A stretch of DNA of 64,000 bases from Pseudocolwellia sp049933045 (GTDB lineage: Bacteria > Pseudomonadota > Gammaproteobacteria > Enterobacterales > Alteromonadaceae). The position numbers were made by a program, and so were the translations under genes. This document shows, in pieces, positions 1 to 7,298 of the stretch. The stretch covers positions 62,001 through 126,000 of the forward strand of contig NZ_CP187926.1 of the NCBI RefSeq assembly GCF_049933045.1. Reading direction: 5' to 3'. How positions within the stretch are numbered: position 1 is the stretch's first letter; every line of letters starts with the position of its first letter. The notes below the pieces were generated by a model. The model was not told where the DNA came from, did no database searches, and saw only the letters and a list, made by a program, of their open reading frames with translations.

Positions 1-428
1 TTATTCGAGAGCTCGCTATTTATGAAAAAGCTGAGCATGAAGTATTAGCTACTGAAGCGACTATAACAGAGAGTATTTTCTCTGATGATAGCCATGTAAA
101 TGCACTTATTTGTGAGCTTGATGGTAAAGCTATTGGTATTGCTGTTTATTTCTATAATTACTCTACTTGGTTAGCAAAACCAGGGCTTTATTTAGAAGAT
201 CTTTATGTATCTGCCGATGCTAGAGGTAAAGGTGCGGGTAAGTTACTCCTACAAGAAATGGCAAAAATTGCTTTAGATAAAGGTTGTGGTCGTTTTGAAT
301 GGAGTTGTTTAGATTGGAATAAGCCATCGCGTGATTTTTATGAATCTATCGGGGCTATTTCTCAAGATGAATGGGTAGGTTATAGAATGTCTGATGAAAC
401 CTTAGTTAACTTTGCTGCTGGGAAATAA
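1..428 (+). CDS. GNAT family N-acetyltransferase, diamine/polyamine type (5' truncated)
   Basis: The gene begins before the window; the reading frame enters at base 3 and gives about 141 C-terminal residues. The acetyl-CoA-binding core is visible: a beta4 strand with LYLEDLYV, then the P-loop-like RGKGAGKLLL, then helix alpha4 and a FYESIGA segment near the end. The LEDLYV plus RGKGxG combination and the C-terminal layout resemble spermidine/spermine (SSAT-like) and thialysine acetyltransferases, so a small amine is a reasonable substrate guess; this is inferred from motif resemblance only. It converges on the potassium-channel gene, whose module includes a spermidine-synthase-like enzyme. 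Confidence 0.8.
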   Translation, partial: IRELAIYEKAEHEVLATEATITESIFSDDSHVNALICELDGKAIGIAVYFYNYSTWLAKPGLYLEDLYVSADARGKGAGKLLLQEMAKIALDKGCGRFEWSCLDWNKPSRDFYESIGAISQDEWVGYRMSDETLVNFAAGK

Positions 429-471
429 CGCTTCGAGTATTTTTATTATCTCACCGCATTTCCCATTATTT

Positions 472-510
472 GATGAAATGAATTGAAGCCTAAGGTTTGT
501 TCATTTCATC
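472..510. terminator. Inverted repeat between convergent genes, possible terminator
   Basis: An 11-bp perfect inverted repeat (GATGAAATGAA at 472-482 and its complement at 500-510, 17-nt loop) sits between the convergent acetyltransferase and ion-channel genes. It overlaps the last codons of the channel gene. A T-rich stretch follows on the plus strand. A terminator role is inferred; the long loop makes it weaker than the other terminators here. Confidence 0.35.
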
Positions 511-948
511 AATTTTCTTTTCAAGCTCTAGTAATTTAGCGTAAATATCAGCATTTTGCTTACGCAATTCTCTATTTTTAATATTAGTATCTGCAAAGCC
601 GAAAATACGATTAGCAAAAATAGCACCTAATGTACCTAATGTCCCTACACCCAATAAAAACATAGTATAAACAGCGATACGACCTATAAGAGTGATAGGG
701 TAAACATCGCCAAAACCTATTGTTGAAGCAGACATTACCATGAGCCAAATAGCATCACCGTAAGATTTTACTGGAGAATTCGCATTTTCAATTTCATATA
801 TATAGGTAATGTGACCCAATGAAAGCGTAAGGCAGGCCATTACTAAAAAAAGAAATAAAGTTAATACTAAAAAATTATAATTTTTAACACCAAAGTTATC
901 TACTTGGTATAAATGCGTTTTTTCCATAACTGATTCGAATATTAGCAC
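490..948 (-). CDS. Two-helix potassium channel (ion channel family)
   Basis: Predicted inner-membrane K+ channel subunit of 152 residues with the two-transmembrane pore plan: TM1 about 26-45, re-entrant pore loop with the selectivity filter TIGFGD at 76-81, TM2 about 90-112. A charged, probably coiled-coil C-terminal tail follows (about 118-152). There is no RCK/TrkA domain, so gating by a fused nucleotide domain is not expected. The 948 start is GTG behind an AGAAGG-like ribosome site; an in-frame ATG at residue 8 (927) is the alternative. It is the last gene of the minus-strand YjfIJK-like module, 37 bp after the small basic protein gene. Ion channels of this kind are known neighbours of PspA/YjfJ-type genes. 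Confidence 0.85.
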   Translation of the reverse strand: MLIFESVMEKTHLYQVDNFGVKNYNFLVLTLFLFLVMACLTLSLGHITYIYEIENANSPVKSYGDAIWLMVMSASTIGFGDVYPITLIGRIAVYTMFLLGVGTLGTLGAIFANRIFGFADTNIKNRELRKQNADIYAKLLELEKKIDEMNKP

Positions 949-985
949 AGCTTATTACCTTCTTTTATACGCCTAAATCTATAAG

Positions 986-1309
986 TTATTTATCATTATT
1001 AACGTGAGTAACGAGATCGTCCATCAATCTTTTTTTGATTTCTAATTGTTGCTCAGGAGATAGGTTATATTTTTTTGCAAGCAATTCATAGTCAGCAGGC
1101 GCTAAACTAACGGTTAAACGAGGGCGTTTAGGACGTTTATTTGTAGGTAAGCCTAGAATGTCGCGTATTTGATCTGAAGGGCTAAAACCTGCCTCTAATG
1201 CTTCTTTTCGAATGGCAAGTTGGATCTTCTCATCCATGTCAAAAGCGACCTGTACGGCCTTTACTGCTTTAAGTGATGATTCCCATTTTTCAGGTATTTT
1301 ACGCGCCAC
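986..1309 (-). CDS. Small basic conserved hypothetical protein, possible DNA-binding
   Basis: A 107-residue protein, lysine/arginine-rich, that I do not recognise as a named family. Two segments look alike in spacing (GFSPSDQIRDILGLP and YNLSPEQQLEIKKRLM), with a basic stretch (KRPKRPRL) between them followed by a beta-like TVSLAP. This would suit a ribbon-helix-helix or similar small DNA-binding fold, but no signature is decisive. The GTG start is preceded by GGAAG with 6-nt spacing. It begins 2 bp after the DUF2491 stop codon, so the two are almost certainly co-translated. If it is a regulator, the palindromes in front of this module are candidate targets; that is inference. Confidence 0.6.
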   Translation of the reverse strand: MARKIPEKWESSLKAVKAVQVAFDMDEKIQLAIRKEALEAGFSPSDQIRDILGLPTNKRPKRPRLTVSLAPADYELLAKKYNLSPEQQLEIKKRLMDDLVTHVNNDK

Positions 1310-1311
1310 AA

Positions 1312-1953
1312 TTAGCTTCCTGGATACATATCTGTAATATCGGTTGTTGGTCTAAATAAAGTTAAAAATACTTCAGTATCGCCATCTTGCCATACTTCAA
1401 TATCAATACCTCTGCTTTCGTCTTTATCGAATAACGCATAGAGCTCAAACTGTTCGCCTGCGTCTTTACCTTCATACTCTGAAAGTGATTCTACTCGATT
1501 ATCTTTTCTGTGAAAATAGCCAACTTGAGCAAATGTGTGCTGTTGATATTGTTCACTACTCCATGAAGAGGTTGTTAAGCTGTCAGATTGCTTATCAAGA
1601 AAAGCATTGCCTGGTTCGTCAAAGATAGCTGAAAAGTCATCTAGAACAAATAGGGTTTCAACGTCAGCATGTTGTATTTTTAATGAAAATTTAAGGTAGG
1701 TTTCGTCGTCAATATCCAATGTTAGGAATATTTGAATACTGTTTGTACCTTGAAGTACCCATTCAGTTTCTGTTTTATTTTCATATTCATAACTATTAAT
1801 AGCCGACACTTGAAGCTCTTGACCACGTAATGCTTCTGGTAAACCAAAGCTATCACTAAGAACAATAATATCTTTAACTTTGAGTTGACTAGCGTGTGTT
1901 AATTTACGTTGTTCTTCTTTTTCAGTTTTAAAAATGTTCTTAAAAAATCCCAT
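1312..1953 (-). CDS. yjfK: DUF2491 family protein (YjfK-like)
   Basis: Cytosolic protein of about 213 residues with no signal peptide or membrane segment. Length, acidic beta-rich composition and position directly after a PspA-like gene match the YjfK/DUF2491 family of the E. coli yjfIJKL locus; biochemical function is unknown. The frame is open to an ATG at 1965, but I prefer the ATG at 1953 (MGFFKNIF): it has GGTGG at a proper distance, whereas 1965 starts 4 nt after a strong hairpin (1969-1998) that would bury its ribosome site. A short N-terminal amphipathic stretch (GFFKNIFK) could touch the membrane. It sits between yjfJ and the small basic protein gene. Confidence 0.75.
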   Translation of the reverse strand: MGFFKNIFKTEKEEQRKLTHASQLKVKDIIVLSDSFGLPEALRGQELQVSAINSYEYENKTETEWVLQGTNSIQIFLTLDIDDETYLKFSLKIQHADVETLFVLDDFSAIFDEPGNAFLDKQSDSLTTSSWSSEQYQQHTFAQVGYFHRKDNRVESLSEYEGKDAGEQFELYALFDKDESRGIDIEVWQDGDTEVFLTLFRPTTDITDMYPGS

Positions 1954-1968
1954 ACTCACCACCATAAA

Positions 1969-1998
1969 AATCGCCTGTTATTTTCATAACAAGCGATT
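1969..1998 (-). promoter_or_regulatory. Strong stem-loop between yjfJ and yjfK genes
   Basis: TGTTAT/ATAACA (1976-1981 with 1986-1991) forms the inner stem with a 4-nt loop. AATCGC/GCGATT (1969-1974 with 1993-1998) extends it beyond one C-A mismatch. On the minus-strand transcript it ends 4 nt before the upstream yjfK ATG and is followed by only four U residues. It could be a partial terminator, an RNA-processing stop that protects the abundant pspA-like message, or a translation control; the sequence alone does not decide. Confidence 0.5.
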
Positions 1999-2049
1999 GT
2001 TTCAGTATTTACTTAATTTACGTTTTTATTTTACGCTAACGTATTAAGC

Positions 2050-2739
2050 CTATTTTTGTTTCGCTTTTAAACGATCAAGTACTGAATTTGCGCTTGCATC
2101 AGTTGCACCAATACCTGCTTCTTTTAACTTAGCTTCAAGCGAGTTATCAGAATTTTCAGACTCTAGTATTTCAGCGGCTTTCATTTGATCATCAAATTTT
2201 TGCTGTTTTGCTTTAATACGTTCTAAAGAATCTTTAGCACTTAATAATTTAGAGTTACTTGACGAAAAGTTATCTGTAATTGCAGATGTTGCTTTTTGTA
2301 CACTTTCAGTAGTTTTCACCATAGAAAGTTGACGTTTGTGCTCAGCAACTTGACGTTCACTTTTCTTAACTAATTCTTTTAAACGATTAGCGCTGCCTTC
2401 AAAACTATCTAAAGATTGTTGTTGGCTGCTTAATTCGCTTTCTAAAGATGCTATTTTCTCAGCTACTGCTAGTGCTAATGTTTCATCACCTTTATCAAGT
2501 GCTTGAACAGCATAACCTTCATGCTCTGTAACTTCGCGCTTAAGGCGGTCAACTTCGCGGCTTGATGACATTTGTTGTGCCATTACACCCGTAAGATCAC
2601 GTTTAGCTTTAGTTAGGTGATTTTCAGCGTCACGAATTTCTTGTTCGAAAATGCGTGTAGCGTTTGAATCGATAATAGCTTCACCTACTTCAGACGCACC
2701 ACCACGGATAGCGGTCATTACCTTTTTGAAAATACTCAT
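2050..2739 (-). CDS. yjfJ: PspA/IM30 family protein (YjfJ-like)
   Basis: Member of the PspA/IM30/ESCRT-III-like family, 229 residues, almost entirely alpha-helical. It has a short amphipathic N-terminus (MSIFKKVMTAIRGGASE), then long heptad-rich helices about 25-140 and 165-205, and a C-terminal region ending in LDRLKAKQK. Family members bind stressed inner membrane and form oligomeric scaffolds. Length and neighbours match E. coli YjfJ (about 232 aa) rather than PspA itself, and there is no pspBC or pspF nearby. The start is clear: AGGAG 7 nt before ATG. It follows the DUF2170 gene by about 29 bp and is followed by a strong stem-loop. Confidence 0.9.
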   Translation of the reverse strand: MSIFKKVMTAIRGGASEVGEAIIDSNATRIFEQEIRDAENHLTKAKRDLTGVMAQQMSSSREVDRLKREVTEHEGYAVQALDKGDETLALAVAEKIASLESELSSQQQSLDSFEGSANRLKELVKKSERQVAEHKRQLSMVKTTESVQKATSAITDNFSSSNSKLLSAKDSLERIKAKQQKFDDQMKAAEILESENSDNSLEAKLKEAGIGATDASANSVLDRLKAKQK

Positions 2740-2768
2740 TTTGTTACTCCTAATAATAAGGTGGTCGT

Positions 2769-3182
2769 TTAAATTAAAAATTCACTCATGTCGTCGATTA
2801 TTTCAACAGCATTATTACTTAAAACTGCGAGCTCATGCTCGATATCGTCGTAGGTTGAGTTAATTGACAAAGCCCCGAAAATTACATATTTGTCGCCAAT
2901 TTTTGAAAATGACGATAATGGCATAGGTATGTTCATCTCTAACATGCTTTCATGCATTTCGTGTAACTTGTCTGACTTAACTTCTTCTGCGCCCCAAAGG
3001 TAGGTAATGCAAAGAACTTGATCATCTGATATTGATAAAAAAATAGGTAATTCTTCACGATCTACCACTGAGATTTGTAAAACATCAACTTCACCTGAAA
3101 TAGGTTGGCAATCAAAAACCATTCCTGTATCTGAATTGTCGGCCATCGTATTCAAGTGGTTTGCTATCGTATGAATGTTCAT
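2769..3182 (-). CDS. yjfI: DUF2170 family protein (YjfI-like)
   Basis: Soluble protein of 137 residues, matching the YjfI/DUF2170 size and its position just before the PspA-like gene. It resembles small acidic secretion-chaperone-like folds (alternating strands, IFLSISDDQVLCITYLW, then a helix). The frame stays open to 3248, but the ATG at 3182 (MNIHTIANHL) is chosen because AAGAGGA lies just before it. It is the first gene after the two GACATA palindromes at 3244-3291, which fall inside the longer reading frame and argue against the upstream start. Molecular function is not established; a partner or chaperone of the PspA-like protein is a reasonable inference. Confidence 0.8.
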   Translation of the reverse strand: MNIHTIANHLNTMADNSDTGMVFDCQPISGEVDVLQISVVDREELPIFLSISDDQVLCITYLWGAEEVKSDKLHEMHESMLEMNIPMPLSSFSKIGDKYVIFGALSINSTYDDIEHELAVLSNNAVEIIDDMSEFLI

Positions 3183-3243
3183 GTTGTTCCTCTTCATGTT
3201 AATTCTTTGCAATATCGAATTGTTAGTAGACGATTTTGCTATC

Positions 3244-3256
3244 GACATATTATGTC
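3244..3256. promoter_or_regulatory. Palindromic operator candidate, copy 1 (GACATATTATGTC)
   Basis: A perfect 6-bp inverted repeat around one central base, GACATA-T-TATGTC, 62 bp upstream of the chosen yjfI start. The same motif recurs at 3279-3291 (centres 35 bp apart) and at 7345-7357, each time in front of a gene of this module. A dimeric transcription factor site is inferred. Confidence 0.65.
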
Positions 3257-3278
3257 AATGAGGTTAATTTAACACTTC

Positions 3279-3291
3279 GACATAATATGTC
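3279..3291. promoter_or_regulatory. Palindromic operator candidate, copy 2 (GACATAATATGTC)
   Basis: Second perfect copy of the GACATA-W-TATGTC palindrome, about 97 bp before the yjfI start. It shares the flanking TTCGACATA / TATGTCAAG context with copy 1. Two sites 35 bp apart would allow cooperative binding or looping over the promoter; this is inference from spacing. Confidence 0.65.
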
Positions 3292-3320
3292 AAGCATGTT
3301 TTTTACTATTTTTAATATAT

Positions 3321-3552
3321 TAACCTCAGTTCGGGTTAATGGGTTTTATAACTTATTGATTTATAATGTCATCACCTAAATCTGTTCAATAAAAGTACAG
3401 ATTAGCAACATAAATATCTTCTCAATGATGAGATTTATGTGATTATCAAGGCATTTTTATAAACCAATAGCTGGCTATTGGGCGTAAAAATAACGCAGAT
3501 AAACGCTTAAATAGTATTATTGAGTAAAATAGCTTAACCCGAACTGGGGTTA
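3321..3552. mobile_element. MITE-like element with 19-bp terminal inverted repeats
   Basis: The left end taacctcagttcgggttaa (3321-3339) is matched on the opposite strand by the right end at 3534-3552 with one mismatch, making a 232-bp unit with no coding capacity. TAT flanks both ends and may be a 3-bp target duplication. The inside contains further dyads, including CCAATAGC-tg-GCTATTGG (about 3463-3480) and a CATAAAT...ATTTATG stem. It lies between the end of the spermidine-synthase-like gene and the yjfI promoter. A non-autonomous transposable element is inferred from the structure; no transposase is in the window. Confidence 0.65.
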
Positions 3553-3572
3553 TATTACTTTAATTTTATAAA

Positions 3573-5285
3573 TTATTGCTGCAGGTGTGAGTTATTCAAA
3601 CCTTGCTGATCTTGCCATGCATTCTGATGTAACTGGTAAATAGCGTGGCTTCCCAAATAATTGATCGGAATGGTCTCTTTTTCACGATAAAAATTATGTG
3701 GAAATTCGAATGAACTCTTAATCATAGGTAACGTTAGCCAAAAATGCTCTACAGGTAAAGTATCTAAAGCCTGTAATCGTTGCAGAGGACTAGCGCCCAT
3801 TTTACTTGCTATGGTCCAACCCCATTCTCCAAAGCTGGGTACATTGTCATGATATTGCTGAACAGAAGAGTAGTTGGCTGCTTCTAATGTTTTCAATACA
3901 GAGATAAAAGAATTTTTTGCGTGATAAGGACTCGTCGATTGAACACCAATAAGACCATCCCCAGCGAGCATTTGTTTCAGTCGCGCATAAAAGTTAACTG
4001 AATAGAGCTTATTTAAATCAGGGTGACTAGGATCGGGTAAATCAACAATAATGGCATCAAATACTTTGCCTTGAGCCAGTAACTCATCTATCGCAATAAA
4101 GGCATCACTTTTTATTACATTGACCTTTTTATCTTGTAAACTTTTTTGGTTAAGCTCGGTTATATGCTTAGCTAATTTAGGAGGTAGCTTGTCTTCTGGT
4201 GTTGTAAATATATCAATTAATTCGTCGTCTAAATCGATAAGTGTTACATGCTCTGGTGACCATTGCAGTACATCACGCAAGGCTAGTCCGTCACCACCAC
4301 CTACAATTAAAATATTGTCGTGTCTGGCTGAGCCAGCGAGAACAGGAGTAACTAGATAACTATGATAAATAAACTCATCTGAAGAGGTAAACTGCAAACG
4401 CCCATTAAGATAAAAGCTGATAACGTTTGATTGTTCTGCACCCATATAACGCTGTGTAAATGTTAATTGCTGGAATCGGGTTTTGTCGGTATAAACGACT
4501 TTATCTATGTATAGCAGGTTACTCATTTGATTTAACCAAGTGTTACCTTGCTGATAAACAACGCCGACAATAATAAACAATATGATATGTAAGCTAACAA
4601 TTGTTTTTTTCCAATTGAGTTTATGCCAGTAATAGGCGATGAACATTGTACCTACAAGTAAATTTAAGGCTGCTGTTAAGGCACTGGCCTTACTGATATC
4701 TATTGTTAATAAAAATAACACCCAAATAGCTGCACCAATACCCGCGCCAATATAATCAGCTCCGTAAATAGTACCTATGTTATTTTTTAAATGTTTTTCA
4801 TGTATCTCTTCACGTATTCGTGCGATCAACGGTATTTCCATACCAATAAAAAAGCCGAGTAAAAACCCAAAGAAATAAGGGCTGTTAAAAGCGACGAAAC
4901 TGAGTTGTTTGAATATTCCACCACGAGGTAATGCATCAGGTGGTAGTGAAAACATATCAGAAATAATAAGCGGGAAGGTTTGAGTGATAGCGATAAAGCC
5001 ACCAATAATTAGAATCGATAAACTACCTAATATGGCAATAGTTAATTCAAGCCATACAAAACCATTAAAAGCACACTTAATATTACGAGCAGCAAACGCA
5101 CCTAAACCCATAGCAACTATCATTAAACCTATCATTGCATAGATAGTACTTTCCATCGCGCCTAATACACGTCCAGCGTAATGAGAGAGTAGGTATTCAT
5201 ATATCAGTCCACAACCAGCAAGAATCGCCATAGCTAATATGAGAAAAGAGTCGTGCCAAAATAGAGAAGATTTATTAGGTTTCAT
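3573..5285 (-). CDS. Membrane-anchored spermidine-synthase-like aminopropyltransferase
   Basis: A 570-residue two-part protein. The N-terminal half (about 10-240) has about seven hydrophobic segments. The C-terminal half is a SpeE-like methyltransferase fold, with the decarboxy-SAM-binding ILIVGGGDGLALRDVL, then DLDDEL and the active-site-like VDLPDPSHPD, which corresponds to DSTDP in SpeE and keeps both aspartates. Known SpeE enzymes transfer aminopropyl from decarboxylated SAM to putrescine; membrane-fused versions are common but their substrates are mostly untested. It lies between the DUF350 gene, whose terminator precedes it, and the TIR element. Such proteins recur beside PspA/YjfJ and DUF350 genes. 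Confidence 0.85.
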   Translation of the reverse strand: MKPNKSSLFWHDSFLILAMAILAGCGLIYEYLLSHYAGRVLGAMESTIYAMIGLMIVAMGLGAFAARNIKCAFNGFVWLELTIAILGSLSILIIGGFIAITQTFPLIISDMFSLPPDALPRGGIFKQLSFVAFNSPYFFGFLLGFFIGMEIPLIARIREEIHEKHLKNNIGTIYGADYIGAGIGAAIWVLFLLTIDISKASALTAALNLLVGTMFIAYYWHKLNWKKTIVSLHIILFIIVGVVYQQGNTWLNQMSNLLYIDKVVYTDKTRFQQLTFTQRYMGAEQSNVISFYLNGRLQFTSSDEFIYHSYLVTPVLAGSARHDNILIVGGGDGLALRDVLQWSPEHVTLIDLDDELIDIFTTPEDKLPPKLAKHITELNQKSLQDKKVNVIKSDAFIAIDELLAQGKVFDAIIVDLPDPSHPDLNKLYSVNFYARLKQMLAGDGLIGVQSTSPYHAKNSFISVLKTLEAANYSSVQQYHDNVPSFGEWGWTIASKMGASPLQRLQALDTLPVEHFWLTLPMIKSSFEFPHNFYREKETIPINYLGSHAIYQLHQNAWQDQQGLNNSHLQQ

Positions 5286-5311
5286 GAAGGCTTATATAAA
5301 GTTTTTTAAAA

Positions 5312-5361
5312 AAATAAGCCGCATAAACTCAACATTAATGTGAGTTGTACACGGCTTTATT
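5312..5361 (-). terminator. Intrinsic terminator downstream of the DUF350 gene
   Basis: Nested hairpin: an outer stem AATAAAGCCG / CGGCTTATTT and an inner stem around AACTCAACATTAATGTGAGTT. On the minus strand it is followed by a run of seven T. It lies between the DUF350 stop and the start of the spermidine-synthase-like gene, so that gene is either expressed by read-through or from its own promoter. Confidence 0.7.
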
Positions 5362-5400
5362 GATGACATGGTTATCATTATTAGATGGTAGGCTTGATTG

Positions 5401-6303
5401 CTATGCCATTAATCCTGTCATGATCAATGCAATTGAAATACTAATAGCCATTTCAACGCTTGCTACACCAATGTTATGTTGCTGATCAACTTCTTCTACT
5501 AAGTTAATACCCCATAAAACAAGTTTTTTAGCTATGGTTGTTAGTATAAAAACTAATACCGTCATAATAACACTGAACACTAACCAACCTAGAAGATTCA
5601 TAATGATAGTGTCAGGTGAGTAAGTTAAAAAGTGACTTGCTGCTGTAACTGCTAGTGCTGTACTAATCACTTGACCAGCATAACGAATAGCTAAGGCAGT
5701 TTGGCCATCAGCAAAAGCTTCTTGTAGGCAATCACCTTGGTTATTATTAGCATACTGTTTTTCTTTAATACGTGTAACAAGCACTAGCATGGCTTGAGAG
5801 ACAACAAAACCTGCAGCAATAGCCACAAAAGTCGTTATATCTAATCCATGTACCCAAAGTAAAACCGCTTTAATGATAATCGCAGTAGCAATTGCACCCG
5901 CAGCATCAACGATACCTACTGAAATATTATGAGCTTTAATTTGTGCCGTTTTATCAATTTGATTAAGCGCTATACGGTCGTGAACAACACGACCAATTTT
6001 GATTAGAATTAAACCAAAAAGCCCATAAGACAACATACCTACAGCTTCAAGCATATAGCTACTAGCACTTTCACCTGTAATTGCGCCCGTTAATACTATA
6101 CCCATAGCAGCGACACTACCCGCAACACTTATACCAAAAGCAAAGTTATCTTCTTTAGATAGTTCATCGGTAGAATTTACTTTCGCACTAAAGCCTGAAA
6201 GAAAGCGCATAGCACCCAGTAATAAAATAGCGATTGTAATATCAATGGCTAAGTAAATAAGTAAATCTTGGTTTAGATTGGTTATATCAATTAATGTATT
6301 CAT
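5401..6303 (-). CDS. DUF350 family integral membrane protein, double-length
   Basis: Inner-membrane protein of 300 residues with about eight hydrophobic helices. The DUF350/YjfL unit is about 130 residues with four helices; this protein looks like two such units in tandem (about 15-150 and 155-300), each with a small/hydrophobic TM core and a short charged loop. Function is unknown. Co-occurrence with PspA-like proteins and K+ channels suggests a role in membrane integrity or ion balance. The ATG at 6303 has AGGGAAA upstream. It follows the lipoprotein gene by 23 bp and they probably form a transcription unit ending at the 5312-5361 terminator. Confidence 0.8.
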   Translation of the reverse strand: MNTLIDITNLNQDLLIYLAIDITIAILLLGAMRFLSGFSAKVNSTDELSKEDNFAFGISVAGSVAAMGIVLTGAITGESASSYMLEAVGMLSYGLFGLILIKIGRVVHDRIALNQIDKTAQIKAHNISVGIVDAAGAIATAIIIKAVLLWVHGLDITTFVAIAAGFVVSQAMLVLVTRIKEKQYANNNQGDCLQEAFADGQTALAIRYAGQVISTALAVTAASHFLTYSPDTIIMNLLGWLVFSVIMTVLVFILTTIAKKLVLWGINLVEEVDQQHNIGVASVEMAISISIALIMTGLMA

Positions 6304-6326
6304 TATTTTTCCCTATTCTCTACTCG

Positions 6327-7298
6327 TTATTTACCGCGTGAAAAGCCACGAGAAGTAGAGCTTGAGCTATTTCTGAAACTGGCGTTTTTAGATGAACTTT
6401 TTGAATACGAGCTTTTTGCTGCGCTCGTAGACTTAAATTTATTCGCACTGGTTTGCGCAGTTCTACTTTGACTAGACAGTGAAGATGAACCGGTACGGTT
6501 TTTACTGTAAGCACTGGTAAATTTTTGTCCACGGCTTTCAAATGTTTTGCGTGTACGGTTTTCTACCGATGTTTGCTTACTTAACTGACTAGGCGAGCTA
6601 TAACGCTTTCTTCCATAATCATTGTAGTAACTATAGTTTCTGTTACGACCCCAATCACTGTATGACGTACGGCGCGAACCAAATATGTCACCCATCATAG
6701 AATACATGCCATACCATGCCCAAAATGACATACCATTGCTACCCGTACTCCATTGACCATAGTTCGGATTACCAATAAGTTGCTCACCTGTACCAAAATC
6801 TTGTGCGTTATTTGCTTGCGCACTTTGATTTTTTGATAGGGAATTAATACGTGGTAACTGACCATCAGACATATCAGCTAATACGTTTAAAGGATCACTC
6901 AAAGCATCTGAATATAAAGTCGTATCTGCCGCTTGATAAATATTAAGTAGTTCATCATAAATAGCTTGTTTGCTAGCAAACATATTAGGCTGTGTTTTAA
7001 TGGTGTTTAATCGGTCAAGTAACGCAAGGTACATTGGACCTTTGACGGTAGCGTCTTTTTTAAACTCATTAATTAGGGGAGATAATTGTGGTTTTAGTTG
7101 TTGAACTTTTTCAGCATATTGACTAATAAGTGTCGCGTTTCTAACGCCACCACTTGTTAATGCTTGACCTAGTTTCTCAACTCGTTCCTCAGAAATAGCT
7201 GTTTGTTGGATTATTTGATCGTTTAATGGATCAGAACATCCTACTAAGCCAATAGTGAGTACTAGTAGTAGTGTTTTTATGTATTGCATTCCTGCCAT
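6327..7298 (-). CDS. Hypothetical lipoprotein with Tyr/Ser/Arg-rich C-terminus
   Basis: A 323-residue exported protein: N-terminal signal with lipobox LVGC (lipidated Cys at residue 21), a helical region to about 160, an aromatic segment (FWAWYGMYSMMGDIFGSRR) and a low-complexity basic tail rich in Ser, Arg, Lys and Tyr. I do not recognise a family. The frame is open to 7349, but ATG 7298 is preferred: it places the signal peptide at the N-terminus and has GAGG upstream. One GACATA palindrome lies 47 bp before it, linking its control to yjfI. It leads the transcription unit containing the DUF350 gene, so it is probably an envelope component of this module. Confidence 0.65.
   Translation of the reverse strand: MAGMQYIKTLLLVLTIGLVGCSDPLNDQIIQQTAISEERVEKLGQALTSGGVRNATLISQYAEKVQQLKPQLSPLINEFKKDATVKGPMYLALLDRLNTIKTQPNMFASKQAIYDELLNIYQAADTTLYSDALSDPLNVLADMSDGQLPRINSLSKNQSAQANNAQDFGTGEQLIGNPNYGQWSTGSNGMSFWAWYGMYSMMGDIFGSRRTSYSDWGRNRNYSYYNDYGRKRYSSPSQLSKQTSVENRTRKTFESRGQKFTSAYSKNRTGSSSLSSQSRTAQTSANKFKSTSAAKSSYSKSSSKNASFRNSSSSTSRGFSRGK

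Noticed and set aside
2651..2863. Plus-strand frame of 70 codons
   Set aside because: Shadow of yjfJ/yjfI on the opposite strand, without ribosome site.
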